From an uncultured Oscillospiraceae bacterium (GTDB lineage: Bacteria > Bacillota > Clostridia > Oscillospirales > Oscillospiraceae), in the NCBI GenBank assembly GCA_947600025.1, contig CANQFY010000015.1, forward strand, positions 1 to 32,785: a DNA stretch of 32,785 bases, in the 5' to 3' direction. A model generated the notes under the pieces. The model was given only the letters and a program-made list of their open reading frames with translations, was not told the DNA's origin and did no database searches. Each line of letters opens with the position of its first letter. The stretch's first letter is position 1. Of this stretch, positions 14,826 through 22,631 are shown in pieces. The position numbers and the translations under genes are program-made.

Positions 14826-15880
14826 ATATCCCCTACCGTATGCGGCGATTTCTGCGGGGACTGTGCTATGCAGGGCTGATCCTAGCCCTGGTAGCCGCCG
14901 TGGCCTGGCTGGTGTGGCTGGTCTGGCTGGAACGGTATGTGGTCTACTCCGACGAGGGGGCCAAGCTGGACTTTTCCCTGTCCTGGAACGGAGTCCAGGG
15001 GGAGCTTGCCGTACCGCCTGAGCCGCTGGAAACCATTTCCATCTACTATAACGAGGGAGAGAATGCCATCAATACCAGCACGGAGCTGGTGCAGCTGATG
15101 GGATTCTACGCCGACACCGAGGCCCTGTCTTCCGATCTGAGCGAGATCCGGCGGCAGGTGGAGACCTTCCCCACCGGGACCCCGGTGATGCTGGACATGA
15201 AGAGCAGCTGGGGCTACTTCTACTATACCTCCCGACTGGGCGAAACATCCTCGGAGGTGAGCGCGTCGGGGGTAGAGGATCTGATCCAGTACCTGAAGGA
15301 ACGGGGAATGTACCTCATTGCCCGGATCCCGGCCTTCCGGGATCGGGCCTACCTGATCGAACACACCGACGTGGGCCTGCCTGTCTCCAGCGGGGCATAC
15401 CTCTGGTCGGATGACGACGGCTGCTACTATTTCGACCCCACTAAAAGCGGCACCATCACCTATCTGATGCAGATCGTGTCCGAGTTGAAAAACCTGGGCT
15501 TTGACGAGGTGGTGTTCTCCGAGTTCCGCTTCCCCGATACCGACGACATTATTTTCGACGGGGACCGGAACCAAGCTCTGGCAGAGGCGGCGGCCAACCT
15601 GATCTCCTCCTGCTCCACAACCACCTTTGCCGTCTCCTTTGTCACCACCCCCGGCGTCTTTACCCTGCCCCAGGGGCGGGCAAGGCTGTACCTGGAAAAT
15701 GTGGCGGCGGCGGACGTGGCCACCCAGGCCCAGCTCTCCGGGGTAGCGGACACCGCCGTAAACTTGGTGTTCATCACCGAGACCAACGACACCCGGTACA
15801 ACGACTACGGGGTACTGCGGCCCATCTCCGCCGCCGACGCCGCTCTGGACCAGCAGCAACAGCCGGAGGAGGGCGGTTGA
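14822..15880 (+). CDS. Membrane-anchored putative glycoside hydrolase (DUF4015-type)
   Basis: A 352-residue protein with a short basic N-terminus (MNIPYRMRRFLRG), one strong membrane helix (about residues 12-38, LILALVAAVAWLVWLVWLERY) and a large domain expected outside the cell. The domain has the alternating beta/alpha pattern of a TIM-barrel hydrolase: VMLDMKSSWGYFYY, YLIARIPAFRDRAY, LKNLGFDEVVFSEFRFP. This resembles the putative glycosyl hydrolase family DUF4015 as I recall it. Acidic residues at strand ends (the Asp of LDMKSS and the Glu of VFSEFRFP) are catalytic candidates. The ATG at 14822 follows AAGGAGGAACGG and overlaps prmA by 4 bases, so it is preferred over the earlier start in the ORF track. 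The substrate is unknown; a cell-wall or capsule glycan is possible. Terminator downstream. Confidence 0.75.
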   Translation: MNIPYRMRRFLRGLCYAGLILALVAAVAWLVWLVWLERYVVYSDEGAKLDFSLSWNGVQGELAVPPEPLETISIYYNEGENAINTSTELVQLMGFYADTEALSSDLSEIRRQVETFPTGTPVMLDMKSSWGYFYYTSRLGETSSEVSASGVEDLIQYLKERGMYLIARIPAFRDRAYLIEHTDVGLPVSSGAYLWSDDDGCYYFDPTKSGTITYLMQIVSELKNLGFDEVVFSEFRFPDTDDIIFDGDRNQALAEAAANLISSCSTTTFAVSFVTTPGVFTLPQGRARLYLENVAAADVATQAQLSGVADTAVNLVFITETNDTRYNDYGVLRPISAADAALDQQQQPEEGG

Positions 15881-15937
15881 CCTCCCCCGGTCCTTAATGC
15901 CGATCCCGGGCCGCTTCGGCTGAATGGAATGATGAAA

Positions 15938-15974
15938 AATCCGGCGCTTCCTTTCTGGCGGGAAGCGCCGGATT
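15938..15974. terminator. Bidirectional terminator
   Basis: AATCCGGCGCTTCC / GGAAGCGCCGGATT is a perfect 14-bp stem with a 9-base loop. On the minus strand it is followed by TTTTCATC, ending the ABC exporter operon; on the plus strand by CTCTATTGTCTTCTTT, ending prmA-DUF4015. Confidence 0.85.
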
Positions 15975-15988
15975 CTCTATTGTCTTCT

Positions 15989-17884
15989 TTAGCTCCGCGC
16001 GCCGACCTGGAGCTGTTCTTTGTTGTATTGCAGGGTGTAGAGCTGATAGTACCGGCCATGGAGGTGAAGCAGCTCCTGATGGGTGCCCTGCTCCATGATC
16101 CGGCCATGGGACAGCAGAATGATGTTGTCCGCGTGCTGAATGGTGGAGAGCCGGTGGGCCACGATCAGCATGGTGCCGATGTTCTTCATCCGCTCCAGAG
16201 AGTCCTGGATCAGCACTTCCGTCTCGGTATCGATGTTGGCGGTGGCCTCGTCCAGGATCATCACCTCGGGGCGGTGGATGATGGTCCGGGCAAAACTGAG
16301 CAGCTGCCGCTGACCGGCGGAGAAGTTGTTGCCCCGCTCCCGCACCACCTCGTCCAGGCCGTTTTCCAGCTTGTGGATGAAGGAATCGGCGTTGACATAG
16401 CGGCAGGCCTGCTCCACCTGCTCGTCGGTGACGCCCTCCTCCCGGAGGAGGATGTTGCTCCGGATGGTGCCGGAGAACAGGAACACGTCCTGGAGCATCT
16501 GGCCGAAGTGCTTGCGCAGGGAGGAGATCTTGATGTGGCGGATGTCGATGCCGTCGATGAGGATCTGGCCCTTCTGAATGTCGTAATTCCGGCAGATCAA
16601 GGAGAGGATGGTGGTCTTGCCCGCGCCGGTGGCCCCCACGAAGGCCACGGTCTGCTTGGGCATGACATGGAAGGACACGCCTTTCAGAACCCATTCGCCG
16701 GGCTTATAGGCAAACCACACGTCCTTAAATTCGATCTCGCCCTCGATATGCTCCAGCTCGATGGCGTCCGGCTCGTCCACGATCTCCGGCACCATGTCCA
16801 GCACCGTGAAGATCTTCTCCGCCGAGGCGAAGGCGCTTTGCAGGAAGTTGAACTGCTCCGCCAGGGCCTGAATGGGGTTAAAGAACCGGGATACATAGAG
16901 GTAGAAGGTCACAATGATGTCGCTGGTGATGGGCTGGCCGAAGAGGACCCAGTTGCCGATGGCGCCCCGGCCGCCCATGTACAGCAGGCACAGCACGGAG
17001 CTGATGTAGAGCATGTACACCATGGGCCGGAAAATACCGAAGACGAAGATCTGGTTCTGCTTGGCCTTTTTCAGGGCCTCGCTCTTTTCCAGGAAGTCCC
17101 GGTTCTTTTTCTCCTCCCGGTTGAAGATCTGAGTGACCTTGATGCCGGAGAGGTTTTCGGACAGGTAAGTATTGATATCCGTCGTCCGATCCTTCACCAC
17201 CCGGTAGACCCGGCGGGAGAATTTCCGGAAAATGACGGTAAAGAGCAGCACGAAGGGCACAAAGCACAGCACCATCAGCGTCAGGGCGTAGTTGAGGATC
17301 AGCATGGCCCCCAGGACGCCCACCACCACCATGCAGTTTTTCACCATCGTCACCAGGATGTTGGTGAACATCATGGAGATGGCGTTGGTGTCGTTGCAGA
17401 CACGGGTCACCAGCTTGCCCACGGGAATGTTGTTCAGCTGCTCGTGGGACAGCTTTTCAATGTGGGTGAACACGTCCAGCCGGAGCTGGGAGAGGATCTT
17501 CTGCCCCGTTTTCTGGAGGATGATGGCCTGGAAATAGGTACACACCAGGCTCACCACCAAGATGCCGGCGTAGACCGCCACCAGGGTGAACAGGTAGCTC
17601 AGCTCAAACTCCCCCGCCACGATCTTCTCAATCCGGCCCACCAGAATGGGAGACAGCAGATCGTAGACGATGGAGAAAAGCATGATGATCAGTACCAGCA
17701 CAAAGTCCTTCCAGTAGGGCTTGGCATATTTCAGCAGCCGCAGGGCCAGCTCCCCGTCCTCCATGTGGCGGTCAAAGCCCATGGTCTCCTTTTTGTTCTT
17801 GATGGCGGCGTAGGCCAGGCAGAACGCGGCGGCAAAGGCGCCGATGATGGCCCCGACAATGAGGATCGGCAAGTATTCACGCAT
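15989..17884 (-). CDS. Heterodimeric ABC exporter, catalytically canonical subunit (TM288-like)
   Basis: A 631-residue half-exporter. An extra N-terminal helix (LPILIVGAIIGAFAAAFCLAY) precedes the six-helix membrane domain and the ATPase domain. Motifs: Walker A GATGAGKTT (about 420), signature FSAGQRQLL (about 523, Ala in place of the usual first Gly), Walker B VMILDEATA with the catalytic Glu (about 543) and the switch His in VAHRLST. The partner upstream carries Asp at the catalytic position, so this pair matches asymmetric exporters such as TM287/TM288, in which this subunit supplies the catalytic Glu and the partner the good signature motif. The start is ATG at 17884 after AAGGAGGAG, overlapping the partner by 8 bases; the ORF track's 55 extra codons are a shadow inside the partner. 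The substrate is unknown (multidrug or lipid are typical). Confidence 0.93.
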   Translation of the reverse strand: MREYLPILIVGAIIGAFAAAFCLAYAAIKNKKETMGFDRHMEDGELALRLLKYAKPYWKDFVLVLIIMLFSIVYDLLSPILVGRIEKIVAGEFELSYLFTLVAVYAGILVVSLVCTYFQAIILQKTGQKILSQLRLDVFTHIEKLSHEQLNNIPVGKLVTRVCNDTNAISMMFTNILVTMVKNCMVVVGVLGAMLILNYALTLMVLCFVPFVLLFTVIFRKFSRRVYRVVKDRTTDINTYLSENLSGIKVTQIFNREEKKNRDFLEKSEALKKAKQNQIFVFGIFRPMVYMLYISSVLCLLYMGGRGAIGNWVLFGQPITSDIIVTFYLYVSRFFNPIQALAEQFNFLQSAFASAEKIFTVLDMVPEIVDEPDAIELEHIEGEIEFKDVWFAYKPGEWVLKGVSFHVMPKQTVAFVGATGAGKTTILSLICRNYDIQKGQILIDGIDIRHIKISSLRKHFGQMLQDVFLFSGTIRSNILLREEGVTDEQVEQACRYVNADSFIHKLENGLDEVVRERGNNFSAGQRQLLSFARTIIHRPEVMILDEATANIDTETEVLIQDSLERMKNIGTMLIVAHRLSTIQHADNIILLSHGRIMEQGTHQELLHLHGRYYQLYTLQYNKEQLQVGARS

Positions 17885-19661
17885 TGGCGTATTCTCCTCC
17901 TTCCTCCTCCAGCCGCTGCAGATCCACCATTTTCCGGTAGGAATCGCACTGGGCGTAGAGCTGGGCGTGGGTCCCCACGGCCACCAGATTGCCCTCGTCC
18001 AGGAACAGGATCTGATCCATTCCCTCGATGGTGGAGATCCGGTGGGCAATGAGGATGGTGGTCTTGCCCGCCCGGGTAGTGCGGAGGTTTTCCAGAATGG
18101 TCTTTTCAGTACTGGTGTCCACCGCGGAGACCGAGTCGTCCAGAATCAGGATGGGGGCCTGGCGCATCAGCGCCCGGGCGATGGAGATCCGCTGCTTCTG
18201 CCCACCGGAGACGGTGACGCCCCGCTCCCCCAGGACCGTTTCGTAGCCATTGGCAAACTCCCGGATGTTGTCGTCCACGTCGGCCATTTTGGCGGCGTTC
18301 TCGATCTCAGACTCCTGGGCCTGGTCCACGCCGAAGGCAATGTTGTTGGCAATGGTATCGGAAAACAGGAAGTTGTCCTGGGGCACATAGGCGCAGCCAT
18401 CCCGCACCTGGCGGATGGGCACGGTGTTCACGTCCCGGCCGTCGATGAAGATGGTGCCGTCCGGCACATTGTAGGTCCGCAGGATCAGGTCCACCAGGGT
18501 GGTCTTCCCCGCCCCGGTGCGGCCCACCAGACCCACATTTTGACCGGGCTGAATGGTAAAGGTCACGTCCTTCAGCACATCGTACTCCCCATCGGGATAG
18601 CGGAAGGTCAGGTGCTTAAACTCAATGCCGCCCTTCACGGGGCCCAGGTCGGTGACGTCTTCCCGGTCCACCACGTCCTGCTTGGTGTCCAGCAGCTCGC
18701 TGATCCGGTTCAGGGAGGCCCGGCCCCGGCTGGTCATGTCGATGAGCTCGGACACGGCCATGATGGGCCAGACCACGGAGTTAAAGTAGCCGATGTACTC
18801 CACCAGCTGGCCGGCGTTGAAGCTGCCCTTATACACCAGGTAGCCGCCGTAGCCCAGGATCACGCAGATCACGCTCTCCACAAAGAGCGTCACCAGGATT
18901 CTCAGCATCACGGAGACCCGTGTATAATCCACATTGGCGTCCTCGTTCTCCTTGTTCAGCTTTTTGAAGGCCATCAGCTCCTTGGCCTCCTTGACGAAGG
19001 CCTTGATGACGGCAATGCCGGAAAAGCTCTCCTGGGAGAAATCGGACAGGGCGGAAAAGGCTTCCTGGCGCTTTTTCCACTTGGTGGTCATGTACCGGCC
19101 GATCAGCGTGGCGCTGGCCAGCAGCAGCAGCATGGGGATCAGGGAGAGGAAGGTCAGCAGCGGGTCCATCATCAGCATTTTGCCGATGGACATGATGCCC
19201 AGAAACAGGGCGTCAAAAAACATCATAAAGCCGGAGCCGTAGCAGTCCTGCACCGTCTCCAGATCGTTGGTGAACAGGCTCATCAGGTTGCCCACCTTGT
19301 TGACCTGGTAATACTGGCAGGACAGGTCCTTGGCGTGGCCGAACATCTCGTTGCGCAGGTCCGCCTCCACCTTGATGGCGGAGCCGAAAATGCACACCCG
19401 CCAGGTAAACCGCCCCACCACCAGGGAGAGAATCACGCCCACCAGAGGCATGCACACCCGATCCAGCAGAAAGTCGATGTCGAAGGGCATCATGGTGCCG
19501 TTGACTTCCACCTGGCCCTCGTTCATGCCGTTGATGACCATGCGGTACATCTCTGGAATGATCAGCTGGAAATAGTCCACCAGCCACAGCGCCGTTAGGC
19601 CAACCAGGAGCCAGAGTGCATATTTTAAGTAATAGCGGTTGATATGCTTGCCAAAAATCAT
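17877..19661 (-). CDS. Heterodimeric ABC exporter, degenerate-site subunit (TM287-like)
   Basis: A 594-residue half-exporter: a membrane domain (about residues 10-320) and an ATPase domain with Walker A GRTGAGKTT (about 382), signature VSGGQKQRI (about 487), Walker B ILILDDSVS (about 507) and switch His in IAHRIST. The residue after the Walker B Asp is Asp rather than the catalytic Glu, as in TM287-type subunits. In the dimer its Walker site pairs with the partner's altered FSAGQ signature to make the degenerate, slowly hydrolysing site. It is the first gene of a two-gene operon (8-base overlap) with ATG after AAGGAGGGCGG. The promoter region is shared with the divergent SpoVB-like gene. Confidence 0.94.
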   Translation of the reverse strand: MIFGKHINRYYLKYALWLLVGLTALWLVDYFQLIIPEMYRMVINGMNEGQVEVNGTMMPFDIDFLLDRVCMPLVGVILSLVVGRFTWRVCIFGSAIKVEADLRNEMFGHAKDLSCQYYQVNKVGNLMSLFTNDLETVQDCYGSGFMMFFDALFLGIMSIGKMLMMDPLLTFLSLIPMLLLLASATLIGRYMTTKWKKRQEAFSALSDFSQESFSGIAVIKAFVKEAKELMAFKKLNKENEDANVDYTRVSVMLRILVTLFVESVICVILGYGGYLVYKGSFNAGQLVEYIGYFNSVVWPIMAVSELIDMTSRGRASLNRISELLDTKQDVVDREDVTDLGPVKGGIEFKHLTFRYPDGEYDVLKDVTFTIQPGQNVGLVGRTGAGKTTLVDLILRTYNVPDGTIFIDGRDVNTVPIRQVRDGCAYVPQDNFLFSDTIANNIAFGVDQAQESEIENAAKMADVDDNIREFANGYETVLGERGVTVSGGQKQRISIARALMRQAPILILDDSVSAVDTSTEKTILENLRTTRAGKTTILIAHRISTIEGMDQILFLDEGNLVAVGTHAQLYAQCDSYRKMVDLQRLEEEGGEYANA

Positions 19662-19721
19662 ACTCCGCCCTCCTTCTGAAAATTAGTGGTAATCGCAACT
19701 ATCCCATTTGCAACTTTTTGC

Positions 19722-19750
19722 ATTTTAGCACATAATGGGGAAAAAGGCAA
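19722..19750 (-). promoter_or_regulatory. Promoter of the ABC exporter operon
   Basis: Minus-strand TTGCCT (19745-19750) - 17 bases - TAAAAT (19722-19727), with a TGC extension before the -10 box. The -35 box lies inside a small perfect inverted repeat. Confidence 0.65.
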
Positions 19751-19760
19751 TAGCCTTTTT
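19741..19760. repeat. Inverted repeat over the ABC exporter -35 box
   Basis: AAAAAGGC-AATA-GCCTTTTT is a perfect 8-bp inverted repeat with a 4-base spacer. It overlaps the -35 box of the ABC exporter promoter and lies about 90 bases before the divergent SpoVB-like gene. It could be an operator or a small hairpin; no nearby transcript needs a terminator here. Confidence 0.45.
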
Positions 19761-19848
19761 ATCTGAAAAGTGGGTACGGAACAACTCTAATTTTGTCTCT
19801 TCTAACTGCCGCCACCCGGACATATTCTGAAGAACGGGAGGTGGTCGC

Positions 19849-21333
19849 ATGAGCCGCAGAATGCCGATTTTTTACAGCGCTCTGGCGCTGACCGGGGTAA
19901 ATCTGCTGCTTCGGATGGTGTCCACCTCGTTCCAGGTCTACCTCTCCGGGCAGATCGGCGCGGCGGGGATCGGACTGCTGCAGCTGGTGCTGTCCGTGGG
20001 GATGATGGCCACCACCGCCGGCATGGCGGGGGTGCGCACCGCCGCCATGTATCTCACCGCCGGGGAGCTGGGCCGGAAAAAGCCGGAAAACGTCACCTGG
20101 GTGCTGCGGGGGTGCTTTTTCTATGCCCTGTGCTGCGGAGGAGCGGCGAGCCTGGGCCTTTTCTTTGCCGCGCCGGCGCTTGCAAGCCGGTGGATCGGGG
20201 ACCCGGCGGCCCTGGGCGCCCTGCGGCTGTACGCCAGCTTCCTGCCGGTGATCTGCCTGTGCGGGTGCCTGACGGGATACTTTACCGCCGCCAACCGGAT
20301 CGCCTCCCTGGCGGCGGTGGAGGTGGCGGAGCAGCTCTGCTCCATGGCCGTGACCATGACCGCCCTGACCCTCTGGGCCAGAGGGGACCCGGGGCTCTCC
20401 TGCCAAGCGGTGGTGCTGGGCAGCGGCGCCGGGTCCGTGCTGACCTTCCTGGCGCTGCTGATCCTGCGGCTCCGGGAGGGCCGCCGTCCGGGAGCGCCGA
20501 TCAGAGTGGCAAGGCCCCTGCTGCGAACGGCGGTGCCCCTGGCCCTGGCGGATGATCTGAAATCCGGCATCTCCACTGCGGAAAACCTGATGGTCCCCAA
20601 ACGGCTGGCCCTCTATCCCGGGGAGGCGTCCCCGCTGGCGGCCTTCGGCATGGTCAGCGGCATGGTATTCCCTGTGCTTATGTTCCCGGCGGCGATCCTG
20701 TTCGGCCTGGCGGAGCTGCTGCTGCCGGAGCTGGCCCGGTGCGCGGCGGCGGACAGCCGGCGCAGGATCCGGTATCTGGTGGGCCGGAGTCTTCGGGCCG
20801 CCATGCTCTACGGCTCCTTTTTCGCCGGGGTATTGTTCCTGCTGGCCCCCGAGCTGTGCCAGGCCCTCTACGGCAGCGCCCAGGCGGGGCAATATCTGCG
20901 GTGGTTCGCGCCCCTGGGGCCCATGCTCTACTGCGACGCCATCACCGACGCCATGACCAAGGGCCTGGGCCAGCAGCGCGCCTGCGTGCGCTACAACATC
21001 CTCACCAATTCCATGGATGTGGCGCTGCTGTTCCTGCTGCTGCCGAAATACGGCATGGCCGGCTACTTTTTCAGCTTTCTAATCACCCATCTTCTGAATT
21101 TTATCCTCAGTCTCCGGCTGCTGCTGAAAATCAGCCGGTGCCGGATCGCCTTTCACATTCCCGCCTTTACCGCCGCCGCCACGGCTCTGGCCGTCTTGGC
21201 AGGGACCCGGGTGGCAACCCCGGCGCTGCGGCTGCTGGCCTATCTGGCGGTCTGGGGCAGCTGCCTGGTCCTCTTTGGGGTGGTAAGCCGGGAGGACGCG
21301 GCTTGGCTCCGGGGCCTGGTGAAGGGCATATAA
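19849..21333 (+). CDS. SpoVB/MurJ-type flippase (MOP superfamily)
   Basis: A 494-residue polytopic membrane protein with about 12-14 helices and the MVF/PST pattern of polysaccharide or lipid-linked oligosaccharide flippases. Recognisable stretches are GVNLLLRMVSTSFQVYLSGQIG at the start, GMAGVRTAAMYLTAGE, and KGLGQQRACVRYNILTNSMD. This fits the SpoVB/stage V sporulation and polysaccharide biosynthesis branch. The start ATG follows GGGAGGTGGTCGC. In spore formers SpoVB acts in spore cortex formation, and relatives flip lipid II or capsule precursors. Without sporulation neighbours the exact role is open. I could not find a clear sigma-A, sigma-E or sigma-G promoter before it. Confidence 0.85.
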   Translation: MSRRMPIFYSALALTGVNLLLRMVSTSFQVYLSGQIGAAGIGLLQLVLSVGMMATTAGMAGVRTAAMYLTAGELGRKKPENVTWVLRGCFFYALCCGGAASLGLFFAAPALASRWIGDPAALGALRLYASFLPVICLCGCLTGYFTAANRIASLAAVEVAEQLCSMAVTMTALTLWARGDPGLSCQAVVLGSGAGSVLTFLALLILRLREGRRPGAPIRVARPLLRTAVPLALADDLKSGISTAENLMVPKRLALYPGEASPLAAFGMVSGMVFPVLMFPAAILFGLAELLLPELARCAAADSRRRIRYLVGRSLRAAMLYGSFFAGVLFLLAPELCQALYGSAQAGQYLRWFAPLGPMLYCDAITDAMTKGLGQQRACVRYNILTNSMDVALLFLLLPKYGMAGYFFSFLITHLLNFILSLRLLLKISRCRIAFHIPAFTAAATALAVLAGTRVATPALRLLAYLAVWGSCLVLFGVVSREDAAWLRGLVKGI

Positions 21334-21336
21334 AAC

Positions 21337-21355
21337 GCCCGCGCTTGGGGCGGGC
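21337..21355. terminator. Short GC hairpin after the SpoVB-like gene
   Basis: GCCCGC-GCTTGGG-GCGGGC lies 3 bases after the stop codon. The plus-strand flank lacks a T-tract, so it is at best a weak terminator. Confidence 0.4.
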
Positions 21356-21394
21356 AAATGTCGTAAAAAAACGATAAACCGTCTGTACGGACAG

Positions 21395-21423
21395 TTGATT
21401 TCTTCACATTTAGGTGGTACAAT
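21395..21423 (+). promoter_or_regulatory. Promoter of the small single-TM protein gene
   Basis: TTGATT (21395-21400) - 17 bases - TACAAT (21418-21423). It shows that the ORF track start at 21414 is wrong, since that codon lies within the promoter. Confidence 0.75.
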
Positions 21424-21479
21424 GGTATATATCGAGTGGGCGGCTGTTCGATAAATCTCAGCATGTGGAGGCGCGGAAA

Positions 21480-21887
21480 ATGATCGGTGAAAAAGAGATA
21501 CGAAAAGCAAAGCGCGTCAATTATATCGCTTTCGGCATTGCGATCGTTGTGATCCTCGGGATCATCATTGCAGGCGCGATCGCAAGTAACGCAATTACTG
21601 TTTATGACCGGAATCACACATTCAGCACGTCCAAATGGCTGGACGATCCGGGAAAACGCACGGCAATCGTCGATGATCTGCTCAAAAAGCACGAACTTGT
21701 TGGAATGACCGAGGAAGAGGTCATCGCGCTGTTGGGGGAGAACAATAACGACTACGGAGCATTTAATGCTGAAGGCCGTTATGTGTACTACTTGGGGCTG
21801 GATCAGGGGTTTCCCATCGACTGCCAATGGCTGATTCTTGATTTTACAGACGGCATTGTTTCCGATTCCTTTGTCACAACAGATTGA
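21480..21887 (+). CDS. Small single-TM protein with a BamE/SmpA-like pattern
   Basis: A 135-residue protein with a charged N-terminus (MIGEKEIRKAKRVN), one strong membrane helix (about residues 17-40, YIAFGIAIVVILGIIIAGAIA) and a compact outer domain. The domain contains LVGMTEEEVIALLGENN and, later, RYVYYLGL and WLILDFTDG. The GMT-x-EEV-x-x-LLG pattern followed by aromatic beta strands recalls the BamE/SmpA-OmlA fold, which also occurs in Gram-positive surface proteins; this is an inference from pattern only. Start: ATG at 21480 with GGAGG 8 bases upstream; the longer track ORF would begin in the promoter. It is visibly more AT-rich than the genes on both sides. Own promoter and strong terminator make it a single-gene unit. 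Confidence 0.7.
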   Translation: MIGEKEIRKAKRVNYIAFGIAIVVILGIIIAGAIASNAITVYDRNHTFSTSKWLDDPGKRTAIVDDLLKKHELVGMTEEEVIALLGENNNDYGAFNAEGRYVYYLGLDQGFPIDCQWLILDFTDGIVSDSFVTTD

Positions 21888-21918
21888 GCAATTAATTCCC
21901 ATTGCATATCGAAAGATT

Positions 21919-21960
21919 GACCGCCCGCGCGCCGGGGAGCCGGCACGCGGGCGGTCTTTT
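21919..21960 (+). terminator. Strong terminator of the small TM protein gene
   Basis: GACCGCCCGCG / CGCGGGCGGTC (11 bp) with an inner GCCGG/CCGGC stem and GGAG loop is followed by TTTTGCTGTTTT. It may also stop the convergent histidine phosphatase transcript. Confidence 0.85.
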
Positions 21961-21994
21961 GCTGTTTTACGATAGCTGCCCCCGGGGCGGCGCT

Positions 21995-22564
21995 TTATGC
22001 CAGGGGGTCGTAGGACTGGATATCCACGCAGGTTTTGCCGTCGAAGGTGAAGCGCATGACCCAAGGCTTATGGACCTTGACGATCAGAAATTGGTCATAG
22101 CCGAAGCTCGGGTCATAATAATTATATATTGTACACATGGCGGTGCCGTGGCTGCCGATAAGGATATTCTTCCCCGGATATTGGTCCAAAACCCGGTCGA
22201 TGGCCGCCACGTTCCGGGCTTGGACCTCCCGGAGGCACTCCCCGCCGGGAAGGCGATAGTCAAAGTCCATCCACTGATTGTGGGAGTATGTGGTGAAGTC
22301 CATCTGGAGCCATCCGTCGGTGACCTTCCGCTCCCGGAAGTCCGGGACAAGCCCGATAGGCAGGCCCTTTTTCTCGGCAAATTCCGCCACCGTGTCCACC
22401 GCCCGCTTATAGGGGCTGGACAGCACCAGATCGATGGATTTGTCCTCAAAAAACGCCGTCACCTTGGGCCGGTCGGCCAGGCCCTTGGCCGTCAGCTCCC
22501 GGTTCATATCGTCCAGGTTGTGGTAATTGGGCTGGCAGTGGCGGACAAAATAAAGCGTTGTCAT
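21995..22564 (-). CDS. Histidine phosphatase (phosphoglycerate mutase-like) superfamily protein
   Basis: A 189-residue protein of the phosphohistidine acid/phosphoglycerate mutase fold. The catalytic histidine is in the N-terminal LYFVRHCQPN; the usual RHG is RHC here. Other features are SSPYKRAVDT with the conserved Arg, the general acid candidate in DFRERK, and the second His in ILIGSHGTA. It is expected to dephosphorylate a small metabolite in the cytoplasm; substrates in this family vary and cannot be deduced. ATG at 22564 follows AAGGAGATTTTTC; the longer ORF in the track runs back into the permease gene and is not supported. It lies 67 bases after the nucleoside transporter operon with a hairpin between them, so it may be read through from it. 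A nucleotide or sugar-phosphate substrate would suit that context, but this is speculation. Confidence 0.88.
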   Translation of the reverse strand: MTTLYFVRHCQPNYHNLDDMNRELTAKGLADRPKVTAFFEDKSIDLVLSSPYKRAVDTVAEFAEKKGLPIGLVPDFRERKVTDGWLQMDFTTYSHNQWMDFDYRLPGGECLREVQARNVAAIDRVLDQYPGKNILIGSHGTAMCTIYNYYDPSFGYDQFLIVKVHKPWVMRFTFDGKTCVDIQSYDPLA

Positions 22565-22580
22565 GAAAAATCTCCTTATT

Positions 22581-22608
22581 ATGGCCCCCGCCGGGCGGCG
22601 GGGGCCAT
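22581..22608 (-). promoter_or_regulatory. Intercistronic hairpin before the histidine phosphatase
   Basis: ATGGCCCCCGCC / GGCGGGGGCCAT is a perfect 12-bp stem with a 4-base loop (GGGC), ending 4 bases before the AAGGAG ribosome site on the minus strand. It lacks a U-tract, so it may stabilise or partly terminate the upstream transporter mRNA and limit translation of the phosphatase. Confidence 0.6.
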
Positions 22609-22631
22609 GGTTGCGGTTGAAAACGCGGGGG

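Noticed and set aside
15929-19598. Long plus-strand ORFs (707 and 584 residues) across the ABC exporter pair
   Set aside because: They are antisense shadows of GC-rich ABC genes; their His/Gly/Asp-rich translations match no family.
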